Origin: Pseudomonadota bacterium
GTDB lineage: Bacteria; Desulfobacterota; GWC2-55-46; JADFVP01
DNA length: 22,829 nucleotides
Reading direction: 5' to 3'
NCBI GenBank assembly: GCA_015222595.1
Contig: JADFVP010000231.1
Span: 1-22,829 of the forward strand
Below the pieces are notes generated by a model that did no database searches, was not told the origin of the DNA, and saw only the letters and a list, made by a program, of their open reading frames with translations. Within the stretch, counting starts at the first letter, position 1; each line of letters begins with the position of its first letter. The position numbers and the translations under genes are program-made. This document shows, piece by piece, positions 7,198 to 14,394 of the stretch.

Positions 7198-7437
7198 ATG
7201 AGTGATATTACTGCCGATGACGAGCTTGACCTGCGTGGCGTGCTCTGTCCGATAAATTTTGTAAAGACCAAACTGAAGCTCGAATCTATGGCAGAGGGGC
7301 AGGTTTTGGAACTTATACTCGACTCCGGCGAGCCGATGCAGAATGTGCCCAAGTCCTTGAAGGACGAGGGGCATAAAGTTGTAGAGGTAAAGAATGAGGG
7401 CGACCATTTCAGGCTTAAGGTAGAGAGGTCTAAGTAG
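7198..7437 (+). CDS. TusA-family sulfur carrier protein
   Basis: A 79-residue protein of the TusA/SirA/YedF family. The start of the domain reads LDLRGVLCPINFVKTK, with the persulfide-carrying cysteine at residue 17. The family motif CPxP is CPIN here, so the second proline is lost. TusA-like proteins hand sulfane sulfur between cytoplasmic partners. Its place between a sulfite reductase and a MoaD-like sulfur carrier suggests that it delivers sulfur for thiocarboxylate formation, which is inference. A strong ribosome-binding site (GGAGG at 7186-7190) lies 7 bases before the ATG. Confidence 0.88.
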   Translation: MSDITADDELDLRGVLCPINFVKTKLKLESMAEGQVLELILDSGEPMQNVPKSLKDEGHKVVEVKNEGDHFRLKVERSK

Positions 7438-7477
7438 CTTTCGGCTAAAGGAAGCGTAACTCTTTATTCCAATAATA

Positions 7478-7492
7478 TTGATGTATCATCAA
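7478..7492. repeat. Short inverted repeat before the sulfur-carrier gene
   Basis: Arms TTGATG and CATCAA flank a TAT centre, 13 bases before the start codon of the MoaD-like gene and next to its G-rich ribosome-binding site. It may be an operator or a weak RNA hairpin; no promoter is clear here. Confidence 0.4.
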
Positions 7493-7505
7493 ATCGGGGG
7501 ATAGA

Positions 7506-7787
7506 ATGGCTGTTAAAGTTAGAATTCCGACACCGTTGCGTAAGATCACCAATGGCAGTGATGAAGTAGTGGCTGAAGGAGCCAACATCTCCGAGGTAAT
7601 AGAAGACCTGGAGAAGAACTATCCCGGTATCAAGGAGCGTATCTGCGAAGAGAGCGGAGAGTTGAGGCGTTTTGTCAACCTCTACCTCAATGACGAAGAT
7701 ATTCGCTTTAAAGAGAATCTCGAAACAACGCTCAGCGATAACGACGAACTGTCCATCATACCCGCGATTGCCGGAGGCATCTGTTGA
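7506..7787 (+). CDS. MoaD/ThiS-like sulfur carrier with masked Gly-Gly tail
   Basis: A 93-residue ubiquitin-fold sulfur carrier. The N-terminus (VKVRIPTPLRKITNGSDEV) and the C-terminal IIPAIAGG fit the MoaD/ThiS/CysO group. The chain does not end at Gly-Gly: Gly90-Gly91 is followed by Ile92-Cys93. Carriers of this type (CysO with Mec in mycobacteria, HcyS with HcyD in Wolinella) need a JAMM protease to remove the tail, or to release cysteine once it is bound, and an E1-like enzyme to make the C-terminal thiocarboxylate. Both helper types are encoded at 9586-10029 and 10131-10940. The stop codon overlaps the next start by 4 bases. Molybdopterin synthase is less likely, since no MoaE or other cofactor genes are present. 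Confidence 0.9.
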   Translation: MAVKVRIPTPLRKITNGSDEVVAEGANISEVIEDLEKNYPGIKERICEESGELRRFVNLYLNDEDIRFKENLETTLSDNDELSIIPAIAGGIC

Positions 7788-8020
7788 AAAAGCGTGTCTA
7801 TCTCACATATTCGCAGGAGCAGATCCCTGAGCCGTTACTCTATCTGTGCAACAAGCAGTTCGATGTGGTGACCAATATCCGTCAGGCCTCTATCTCAGAC
7901 CAGATCGGTATCGTTGCGCTGGAACTCGACGGTGAAGAGAGCGAGATAAAGAAGGCCGTTCAGTTCTTCTCTGAGAAGGGTGTGAAGGTCGAGCCTATCG
8001 AGCTTGACATTATCGAGTAG
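7784..8020 (+). CDS. Stand-alone NIL-domain protein
   Basis: A 78-residue protein matching the NIL domain along its length (RVYLTYSQEQIPEPLLYLCNKQF, then NIRQASISDQIGIVALELDG). NIL domains occur at the C-terminus of methionine-importer ATPases (MetN) and fused to ferredoxins in proteins needed for homocysteine synthesis in some sulfate reducers and methanogens. Here it stands alone without iron-sulfur motifs. Translation starts at TTG 7784 in the overlap TTGA with the sulfur-carrier stop. The ribosome-binding site GGAGG (7773-7777) lies within the Gly-Gly codons of that gene, so the two should be translationally coupled. A role as a sensor or partner in sulfur amino-acid synthesis is inferred. 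Confidence 0.85.
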   Translation: MKKRVYLTYSQEQIPEPLLYLCNKQFDVVTNIRQASISDQIGIVALELDGEESEIKKAVQFFSEKGVKVEPIELDIIE

Positions 8021-8141
8021 CAGGTAGGGTTTTCAAGAGGGGTAAAGAACTTCGGCAAGCAGGGCCATAGACGCTCTTTGCAGCAGGTCAGTTCTGCATA
8101 TCCGCTCTGCCAGATCTATCTTGCCAGTCTAGTTTAACCGT

Positions 8142-8180
8142 AGAGCCTCCGCCATCTCCATTTGACGGGGGTTCTTTTTT
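8142..8180 (+). terminator. Intrinsic terminator closing the sulfite reductase-NIL operon
   Basis: A 10-bp stem pairs AGAGCCTCCG (8142-8151) with CGGGGGTTCT (8166-8175), with two wobble pairs, and is followed by a T run ending at 8180. It lies about 120 bases after the NIL gene stop. Confidence 0.75.
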
Positions 8181-8321
8181 GCCCTTTACCCGTTCACCCA
8201 TTCATATCGATTACTTCTCCATGCTGTAGCATCCGGGCCTCTCTTTCTGACCTTCAGAGCAAGATGACAGGGTACTGACTAGAGAGTTTTCGGGGCTAAA
8301 AAAGGGCCTGATTTCATGAAA

Positions 8322-8388
8322 AACCTTTGTTTTATAAGGTTATAAATATCTTGACAAAGTTACTCGGTTATTATAAAAAATAGAGTAA
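8322..8388 (+). promoter_or_regulatory. Promoter and operator-like repeats for the cysteine synthase gene
   Basis: A perfect TTGACA at 8351-8356 and TATAAA at 8372-8377 are separated by 15 bases, slightly short. An inverted repeat AACCTT/AAGGTT (8322-8341) lies just upstream of the -35. A second, TTACTC/GAGTAA (8360-8365 and 8383-8388), brackets the -10. The layout suits a regulated sulfur promoter; the regulator is unknown. Confidence 0.55.
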
Positions 8389-8542
8389 ACCTGATAATAA
8401 TAGTAAGGTATGTAGAATTGCTATTGTTTGCCGTTGTACAGGGGTGAAGTCAGGTGTGAGCAGGGAGATTTTTAGGCCGTGATAATTCCAGATAGAACGG
8501 TCCGATTTAGTCCATAGGGCACTTTAAGAGGAATACTTTTTT

Positions 8543-9499
8543 ATGAAAGGTCAGAAGTTATTTAGCGTAGAAGACTGCTCCGTAGGGTGCATTCCCCCGG
8601 CGAAGTCGTCTGTGCTCGACCTTGTCGGCAATACGCCGCTTGTGCGAATTAATCGCGTAACCGCCGAGTTGCCTGAAGGCGTTGAGATCTATGCGAAGCT
8701 GGAGGGGTTCAACCCCGGCGGCTCCGTAAAGGATAGAGCCGCGCTCAGTATGATAGAGGACGCCGAGCGCAGCGGCAGGCTTACGCACGACAAGATAGTG
8801 CTCGACTCTACCTCGGGCAATACTGGAATCGCTTATGCCTGGATCTGTTCGGTTAAGGGGTACAGGGCAGAGCTTGTCGTACCGGCCAACGTCAGTGAAG
8901 AGCGCAAGAAGATACTGAAGGCTTTTGGGGCGAAGGTCATCTTTTCCGATCCGCTAGAAGGCTCCGACGGTGCTATCAGACACGCATGGAAGCTCTATGT
9001 CGAGCACCCGGAGAAGTACTGCAAGCTCGACCAGTACAACAACCCTTTTAATTCAGAGGCCCACTACAACTCTACCGCCGTAGAGGTCTACGAGCAGACA
9101 GGTGGTAAGGTCACTCACTTTGTAGCAACCATCGGCACCGGCGGAACTATAATGGGCACGGGGCGCAGGCTCAAGGAGTACAGTAAGGATATACAGGTAA
9201 TCGCTGTCGAACCAGATGACCCGTTCCACGGGCTCGAAGGACTGAAGCACATGGAGTCCTCTATTGTGCCGGGTATCTACCACGAAGAGAAGCTCGACCG
9301 CAAAGTTCCGGTCCCGACCGAAGAATCGTACGAGATGGCAAGGAAGCTCTCCAGAGAAGAGGGGCTCCTAGTCGGTCAGAGTTCGGGAGCCGCAATGTGG
9401 GCGGCTCTCAAGGTGGCCAAAGAGCTGACCAAGGGCGTTGTTGTGGTTATCTTCCCAGACGGTGGCGATAAGTACCTCTCAACACGGTTATGGGACTGA
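8543..9499 (+). CDS. Cysteine synthase, CysM-type
   Basis: A 318-residue fold-type II PLP enzyme. The cofactor lysine is Lys63 in NPGGSVKDR, the substrate loop TSGNTG is at 90-95, and the glycine-rich GTGGTIMGTGR binds the cofactor phosphate. The DQYNNPFNSEAHYNSTAVEV region and LEGLKHMESSIVPGIY resemble mycobacterial CysM, which uses O-phosphoserine and a protein thiocarboxylate (CysO-COSH), more than classical CysK. The nearby carrier, JAMM protease and E1-like genes support that reading, but substrate choice cannot be settled by eye. No serine acetyltransferase lies in the window. A separate promoter with inverted repeats precedes it. The chain ends soon after GDKYLST, without the longer tail of mycobacterial CysM. 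O-acetylserine sulfhydrylase or cystathionine beta-synthase-like activity is possible. Confidence 0.88.
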   Translation: MKGQKLFSVEDCSVGCIPPAKSSVLDLVGNTPLVRINRVTAELPEGVEIYAKLEGFNPGGSVKDRAALSMIEDAERSGRLTHDKIVLDSTSGNTGIAYAWICSVKGYRAELVVPANVSEERKKILKAFGAKVIFSDPLEGSDGAIRHAWKLYVEHPEKYCKLDQYNNPFNSEAHYNSTAVEVYEQTGGKVTHFVATIGTGGTIMGTGRRLKEYSKDIQVIAVEPDDPFHGLEGLKHMESSIVPGIYHEEKLDRKVPVPTEESYEMARKLSREEGLLVGQSSGAAMWAALKVAKELTKGVVVVIFPDGGDKYLSTRLWD

Positions 9500-9585
9500 C
9501 TCTTTAGTAACTCTTACGTACAGCGCTACCCCGACACTACTTTATTTACACAATTTAAATGTAACGACTTAGAGGTTGAACAGAG

Positions 9586-10029
9586 ATGGGAATACTCAGC
9601 AGGAAGGGCAAGATAAAGATTGTAAAGTCTGCTTACCAGCAGATAATAGAGCATGCAAAAGATTCTTATCCCGAAGAGTGCTGCGGGGCGCTGGTCGGTC
9701 ACGTTATGGGCGGGCGCAAGGTGCTTAGCGTAGAGCGGATGAAGAACACCAACACCGAAAGGGCGCACGACAGGTACGTTATAGATCCTCACGAGTTTAA
9801 TCTGATAGACAAGGTCTCCAGGTCGCAAGGGTGCGAGATCATAGGTTTCTACCACTCTCACCCCGACCATCCGGACCGCCCGAGCGAGGAGGATCGCAAA
9901 AGCGGACAGCTCGACTACTCGTATGTGATTGTCTCTGTGAAGGGCGGCACCGAGGTCTCTGCAAGGAGCTGGATATTTAATGACGAGAAAGCGCCCTTCT
10001 CGGAAGAGAAGATAGAACAGATAGACTGA
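9586..10029 (+). CDS. JAMM (M67) metalloprotease for the sulfur carrier
   Basis: A 147-residue single-domain protein with the full JAMM zinc motif: Glu30/Glu31 in PEECCGALVGH, then His90-x-His92-x10-Asp103 in HSHPDHPDRPSEED. Bacterial enzymes of this size (Mec in mycobacteria, HcyD in Wolinella) cut after the Gly-Gly of MoaD/ThiS-like carriers, either unmasking the carrier or releasing cysteine from it. The Ile-Cys tail of the carrier at 7506-7787 is an obvious substrate. The start is supported by AGAGG 10 bases upstream. It is 86 bases after the cysteine synthase, likely in the same transcript. Confidence 0.9.
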   Translation: MGILSRKGKIKIVKSAYQQIIEHAKDSYPEECCGALVGHVMGGRKVLSVERMKNTNTERAHDRYVIDPHEFNLIDKVSRSQGCEIIGFYHSHPDHPDRPSEEDRKSGQLDYSYVIVSVKGGTEVSARSWIFNDEKAPFSEEKIEQID

Positions 10030-10130
10030 CCCGGGCCATTATTCAGTATTAATCAGGGTCGGCATCTTAGAACAAGCATTTTGGCCTGTAACCTTTTGGG
10101 GCAGCAGGCGTACAGGGAGATTTATAAAAG

Positions 10131-10940
10131 ATGGATTTTACTGAAGAGCAGATAGAACGGTATTCGCGCCATATAATACTGCCGGAAGTCGGCGGCGTAG
10201 GGCAGGCGAAACTTTTGAAGAGCAAGGTCTTTGTACTTGGCGCCGGCGGGCTCGGCTCCCCGGCGCTACTCTACCTTGCCGCAGCCGGGGTAGGTACTAT
10301 AGGCATAGCCGATGCCGATGTGGTAGACCTTTCGAACCTGCAGAGGCAGGTTATTCATAAGACAGAGACTATCGGCATGGCGAAGGTTTTGAGCGCAAAG
10401 GCGGCCATTGAGTCGCTCAACCCGGACGTTAAGGTAGAGACGGTCAATGCGCGCCTGACCGAAGATAATATCCGCGAGGTCTTAAGGGAGTACGACGTTG
10501 TTCTCGACGGTTCGGATAACTTTCCGACCCGCTTTTTGATGAACGACGCAGCCTACTTCGAGTCCAAGCCGCTTGTCTCCGGCTCTATGTTCCGGTTCGA
10601 CGGTCAGATCTCGGTCTTCAAGGGGCACGATGAGTACCCGTGCTACAGGTGTCTCTACCCGGAGCCGCCTCCGAAGGGCCTTGTCCCTAGCTGTCAGGAG
10701 GCCGGTGTTCTCGGAGCGCTAGCCGGAGTAATAGGCGTGCTTCAGGCGGTTGAGACGGTTAAAGAGCTGCTCGGTATTGGAGACGGACTTGCAGGAAAGC
10801 TGATGATCTTCGACGCACTCGGAATGAGCTTTAGAAAGGTCAAGGTAAGAAAAGATCCAGAGTGCGCGCTCTGTGGACCGAATGCCACCATAAAGGAACT
10901 GAAGGCTTACGAAGAAAAGGTCTGCGAATTTAGGACCTGA
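10131..10940 (+). CDS. MoeB/ThiF-type E1-like adenylyltransferase
   Basis: A 269-residue protein of the MoeB/ThiF family, which adenylates the C-terminal glycine of ubiquitin-like sulfur carriers before thiocarboxylate formation. The ATP loop GAGGLG is at 37-42. DLSNLQRQ, the catalytic Cys188 in VPSCQEAGVLG, and a zinc site (Cys171-x2-Cys174 and Cys245-x2-Cys248) are all visible. There is no C-terminal rhodanese domain, so sulfur must come from another protein or from sulfide; the TusA-like protein is a candidate. It lies about 100 bases after the JAMM gene, in the same direction. Its most likely partner is the carrier at 7506-7787. Confidence 0.92.
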   Translation: MDFTEEQIERYSRHIILPEVGGVGQAKLLKSKVFVLGAGGLGSPALLYLAAAGVGTIGIADADVVDLSNLQRQVIHKTETIGMAKVLSAKAAIESLNPDVKVETVNARLTEDNIREVLREYDVVLDGSDNFPTRFLMNDAAYFESKPLVSGSMFRFDGQISVFKGHDEYPCYRCLYPEPPPKGLVPSCQEAGVLGALAGVIGVLQAVETVKELLGIGDGLAGKLMIFDALGMSFRKVKVRKDPECALCGPNATIKELKAYEEKVCEFRT

Positions 10941-10956
10941 GGCAAACAAGCGGTGC

Positions 10957-11057
10957 ACTACTCAGTATCGGGGCGCCGGAGTAGTTAAAGAGGGCCTCTG
11001 TAGTGCGGAAGGAGGCTTGGCAGCACCGGGGCCGAGGAGCTTCAGTACGACCGGCCC
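10957..11057 (+). other. Hairpin-rich leader before the radical SAM gene
   Basis: Three perfect inverted repeats follow one another: ACTACTC (10957-10963) with GAGTAGT (10979-10985), GCCTC (10994-10998) with GAGGC (11012-11016), and GGGCC (11029-11033) with GGCCC (11053-11057). There is no T run behind any of them. An open frame from GTG 11003 runs through here into the radical SAM gene, so part may be coding. It may be a structured leader or a weak terminator region; I recognise no known class. Confidence 0.3.
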
Positions 11058-11137
11058 AGCGTAATCCTTTTTGCGGTCTCTACTCTTTAGCCGTTCAGCG
11101 TTTTCCCACTACTACTAAGAACAACATACAGGACCCG

Positions 11138-12328
11138 ATGTCTACCACCGGATACTTCGATAACCCATGGGCGTTGAAGATAGATCTTATGCTCAGAGGT
11201 GTAAGGGTTGTCGATCCTTTGGCAAAGGCCTGGGCTTGCGGCACTACGGGTATAGACATGCTTTTGCCCGAAGAGACGCTTGTGAACATTCCGTGCAGGG
11301 AAGAGTTTACCGAGCACTCTCCTTATGAACTGCGCAGGCGTGGAGAGTGCCACTACATAACCGACGGTACCGAAGAGGCCGCTGCCGAGATACTGCCAGT
11401 GCCGGAGTTCTACAGCCGCAAGACCACTACAGGAGTACCTTTCGGAGACATAGCAGTGGTGCACGGAAGCTATACCGTGATAACTCCGTCCCCGAAGTGC
11501 GACTTCTTCGATACGGACTCCGCGTGCAGGTACTGCACTATTATCCCGGATGGAACTGGCGAGCCGAAGAGAGACTTTACGGTCGAAGAGGTGCTGGAGG
11601 CCGTAGGCGCTGTATTGAAAGAGGGCCTTTCCAAGATAATATACCTCTCGGTCGGCTTTACCGATGGAGATGACGGCGGAATAGAGTTTCTGGAGCCGTA
11701 CATTCGAGCGATAAAGAAGCATCATAGCTGTCTGGTGGCCGTAGAGGCGCTGCCGCCGAAGAAGAACAGGTGGATAGACAGGACGTATGCGTTAGGCGCC
11801 GACTCTATTCTCTATAACATGGGGATATACGACCCCGAGCTTTTTGAGGTTATCTGTCCGGGGCGCGCAGAGTTGGTCGGTCGACAACGGTACCTGGATG
11901 CCCTTAAGTACGCTGTAGGGATCTTCCCGAACGGCACAGTGGCTTCGCACCTGATAGTCGGGCTCGAACCGCCCGGATCTACCAGAATCGGCATAGACTG
12001 TTTGACGAAGATGGGGGTTGTACCCATTCTACCGATATACAGACCGCGTCCGGGGCGCGCTCTTAGAATAGAGCCGCTAACGACAGAGATAATAATACCC
12101 GTCTTCAAGCACCTCTACACCACGGTGAAGAAGAGCGGCGTGAACTTTAAGTGGGTCAGGGACATTAGTATGGTTACCACCCCTGCCGAGGCATCTATGC
12201 TAATGGAGGGGGCCGCAGGAGAGTTGACCCCGCTGAAGAATTTTTATAGCTCCCGCTTCGGCCTCAAGGCCGCATGGGGCCTGTCTACAATAAGACGAAA
12301 GCTGAGGGTCAAGAATACGGAGGCATAG
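11138..12328 (+). CDS. Radical-SAM-like protein with C-x8-C-x2-C motif, function unknown
   Basis: With ATG 11138 the protein has 396 residues. The likely 4Fe-4S motif is CDFFDTDSACRYC: Cys121, Cys130 and Cys133. It precedes a region reading like a TIM barrel (KIIYLSVGFTDGDDGG, CLVAVEALPP, ASHLIVGLEPPGSTRIGID). In radical SAM enzymes three cysteines bind a cluster that cleaves S-adenosylmethionine; the usual spacing is C-x3-C-x2-C, so this one is divergent. The order motif-barrel-GLEPPGS recalls the biotin-synthase side of the superfamily. The start is uncertain: the frame stays open from GTG 11003, which also has a possible ribosome-binding site (AGAGGG, 8 bases upstream), but those 45 extra residues look non-coding in character. 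Neighbours are sulfur genes and an SLC13 permease, so a sulfur-related reaction is possible but unproven. Confidence 0.72.
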   Translation: MSTTGYFDNPWALKIDLMLRGVRVVDPLAKAWACGTTGIDMLLPEETLVNIPCREEFTEHSPYELRRRGECHYITDGTEEAAAEILPVPEFYSRKTTTGVPFGDIAVVHGSYTVITPSPKCDFFDTDSACRYCTIIPDGTGEPKRDFTVEEVLEAVGAVLKEGLSKIIYLSVGFTDGDDGGIEFLEPYIRAIKKHHSCLVAVEALPPKKNRWIDRTYALGADSILYNMGIYDPELFEVICPGRAELVGRQRYLDALKYAVGIFPNGTVASHLIVGLEPPGSTRIGIDCLTKMGVVPILPIYRPRPGRALRIEPLTTEIIIPVFKHLYTTVKKSGVNFKWVRDISMVTTPAEASMLMEGAAGELTPLKNFYSSRFGLKAAWGLSTIRRKLRVKNTEA

Positions 12329-12391
12329 CTCTTCGAACTCTGCCCCTGCTACGTAGTGAGATACGTTTAAAGTATAGGGCTTCTTTTTTTA

Positions 12392-12413
12392 GTTTGGACT
12401 CTTTAGTCTGAAC
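12392..12413. repeat. Inverted repeat upstream of the SLC13 gene
   Basis: GTTTGGACT (12392-12400) and AGTCTGAAC (12405-12413) can pair as a 9-bp RNA stem with two wobbles around a CTTT loop. It follows an 8-T run (12383-12390) rather than preceding one, so it is not an intrinsic terminator on the + strand. It lies 60 bases before the permease start and could be an operator or leader hairpin. Confidence 0.35.
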
Positions 12414-12472
12414 AATTGGTACAGAGTATAGAGTTGACTCTTGCCTCCTGAACAGGGGAATCGTAAAGGACC

Positions 12473-13909
12473 ATGAAGGTTGAAATTGACACTAGGTCTA
12501 TATGGGTTCTTCTTGCGATCAAGGCGCTCAGGCCGCTCTTTTTTATTCTAGTCGCTATCGGCTTCTGGGCCGTTACAACTATGGAGCCGGCCGAGGGGCT
12601 TACACCTTCGGGGCAGCGCGCAATAGGGATCTTTCTGCTCTGCCTCGTTCTATGGGTCTCGAACATGGTGCCGGTCGCCATAACGAGCCTCTTGGCTATC
12701 GTTCTCGTGCCGCTACTCGGCATTGTGCCCAAAAGCGAGACCTATGCGCTCTTTGGCAACGAAGCGGTCTTCTTTATTCTCGGCGCCTTTATACTCGCTG
12801 GCGCGGTAATGCACTCCGGGCTCTCCAACCGTATTGCGCTCGTTATGATGAGGCGGTACGGCCACTCGCCCCGAAGGCTGTTGGTCTCTATATTTCTGCT
12901 CGCTGCCGTGCTCTCGTTCTTTATGTCAGAACACGCCGTAGCGGCTATGCTGCTGCCGATCGCGCTCGATATTTCCAAGGCGCTCGGACTCAGGCCCGGA
13001 CGCTCCAACTACGGCAAGCTTCTCTTCTTTGCGCTTGCGTGGGGCTCTGTAATAGGGGGTGTGGCGACCTTTCTCGGTGGCGCGCGCGTACCTCTTGCGC
13101 TCGGAATACTTGAGGAGACTACGGACTCCACTATCGGCTTTATAGAGTACACCGTGGCGGTCTTTCCGCTCGTAGTGGTTCTTCTTATCGTCGGTTACCT
13201 GGTCCTTACGCGGATCTTCCCGGTCGACATTCCCGACGTTGCGAAGGCAATGGGGGTTATCGAGAAACGGGCCAAGGGCTTAGGCAAGCTCCGGTACTCC
13301 GAGTACGCGGTTGGTACTGTAATGCTTTTGACGATTGTCGCGTGGAGCACGCTCGGGCACACCATAGGGCTTTCAACCGTTTCGCTTATTGCGGTTGCTG
13401 TGCTCTTTGTCTTCAGACTTGTTAGATGGAAAAATATCGAAGAGTATGTCAATTGGGGTATAATATTGATGTACGGCGGCGCGATTATTCTCGGTAGCGC
13501 GCTAGACAAGAGCGGGGCCGCGCGCTGGATAGTCGAGAGCGCGATCAGTGATTGGGCGACAACTCCGTGGGCAGTATTCGCGGTCTTCAGTTTTCTCGCG
13601 ATCGCGCTTACGGAGTCGATGAGCAATGCTGCGGTTATAGCAGTTTTAGTGCCGGTGAGTATAGGTATGTCCGACAATCTCGGACTCGATCCGGCTCTGT
13701 TGACATACGCCATTGCCGTACCCGCCGGACTCGCCTTTATGCTGCCGATGAGTACTCCGGCAAACGCCATTGCGGTCTCTTCCGGTTACGTAACCGTTAA
13801 GGATATGGTCAAGGGCGGTTTTATTATGTTCGTGACCGCGTGGATTGTCTTTAACCTTGTGGCTGCCTTTTACTGGCCGCTCATAGGACTTGGAGGGCTT
13901 GGACGATGA
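12473..13909 (+). CDS. SLC13/DASS-family anion permease (probable sulfate uptake)
   Basis: A 478-residue integral membrane protein with about eleven to twelve hydrophobic segments. It shows the two-fold repeat of divalent anion:sodium symporters, with the paired motifs SEHAVAAMLLPIALD and SMSNAAVIAVLVPVS matching the SNT-type signatures that form the ion and substrate sites. The family imports sulfate, dicarboxylates or citrate with sodium. The sulfate-activation genes just downstream favour sulfate here, although the substrate cannot be told from motifs. The first signature reads SEH rather than SNT. The last codons overlap the start of the stress protein by 4 bases (ATGA), so the pair should be made together. 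The ATG at 12473 has AAAGGA close upstream, with short spacing. Confidence 0.85.
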   Translation: MKVEIDTRSIWVLLAIKALRPLFFILVAIGFWAVTTMEPAEGLTPSGQRAIGIFLLCLVLWVSNMVPVAITSLLAIVLVPLLGIVPKSETYALFGNEAVFFILGAFILAGAVMHSGLSNRIALVMMRRYGHSPRRLLVSIFLLAAVLSFFMSEHAVAAMLLPIALDISKALGLRPGRSNYGKLLFFALAWGSVIGGVATFLGGARVPLALGILEETTDSTIGFIEYTVAVFPLVVVLLIVGYLVLTRIFPVDIPDVAKAMGVIEKRAKGLGKLRYSEYAVGTVMLLTIVAWSTLGHTIGLSTVSLIAVAVLFVFRLVRWKNIEEYVNWGIILMYGGAIILGSALDKSGAARWIVESAISDWATTPWAVFAVFSFLAIALTESMSNAAVIAVLVPVSIGMSDNLGLDPALLTYAIAVPAGLAFMLPMSTPANAIAVSSGYVTVKDMVKGGFIMFVTAWIVFNLVAAFYWPLIGLGGLGR

Positions 13910-14394
13910 AGTCGAATAGCAAGGATAAGAAGAAGGTTCTTCTTGTGCTCGCGACTTCGGGTACGCCGGAGCCCGCTATAGAGTATGCCGTTAAAGAGGC
14001 GACAGAAATTGGCGCAACGCTTGTAGCGCTCTACCCGGTTGACGATGAACTCGCTTCCGAGGCGTTCGATAATTTTACCGATATCGGTTTTATTGGAGAC
14101 AAGCCTTCGAGCGAACTCTCAGAGTCGTTGATGCGGGAGTACCGCCAGCGCGGTTATGAAGAGCTTGGCGCGGTTCAGGTAGGCGCAATGGAGGCCGGGG
14201 TAGAGTACGAGCCGATTATGGAAGAAGGCAGCTTTGTTCCTCTGGTGCTCGACGTTATCGGACGGTACGAGGTAACAGAAGCGGTGCTGGTCAGCAGGCA
14301 TGAACGCTCTTTTCTAAAGTACTTCTCAAAGGATATGGCCGGGGAGATAAAGAAGAGGGCAGGGTGCACTGTAGTTATCTTTCCGGAAAAGTAA
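13906..14394 (+). CDS. Universal stress protein (UspA-like), coupled to the permease
   Basis: A 162-residue protein with the UspA-type alpha/beta fold: VLLVLATSGTPEPAIEYAVKEATEIGATLVALYPV at the start, and EAVLVSRHERSFLKYFSKDMAGEIKKRAGCTVVIFPEK at the end. The glycine-rich ATP loop (G-x2-G-x9-G-S/T) of ATP-binding Usp proteins is not clear, so it may belong to the non-binding group. The start overlaps the permease stop as ATGA. UspA domains often regulate transporters, as separate proteins or fused tails, so it may modulate the permease; this is inference from coupling. The stop codon lies in the first unit of a tandem 16-bp repeat. Confidence 0.8.
   Translation: MKSNSKDKKKVLLVLATSGTPEPAIEYAVKEATEIGATLVALYPVDDELASEAFDNFTDIGFIGDKPSSELSESLMREYRQRGYEELGAVQVGAMEAGVEYEPIMEEGSFVPLVLDVIGRYEVTEAVLVSRHERSFLKYFSKDMAGEIKKRAGCTVVIFPEK

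Larger units (their letters stand above)
8021..8542. other. Long gap: operon end plus regulatory region of the cysteine synthase gene
   Basis: This 522-base stretch holds a terminator at 8142-8180 and a promoter region with inverted repeats at 8322-8388. I see no supportable gene in 8021-8141 or 8181-8321. The leader from about 8388 to 8542 is long (about 155 bases); I found no known riboswitch signature in it. Confidence 0.6.

Noticed and set aside
7506..7787. MoaD of molybdenum cofactor synthesis
   Set aside because: No MoaE, MoaA or MoaC is nearby, and the extended tail with a JAMM protease points to amino-acid sulfur transfer.
12383..12413. T run plus inverted repeat as an intrinsic terminator for the radical SAM gene
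   Set aside because: The T run precedes the stem instead of following it, and the GCCC/GGGC pair upstream is only 4 bp with a long loop.
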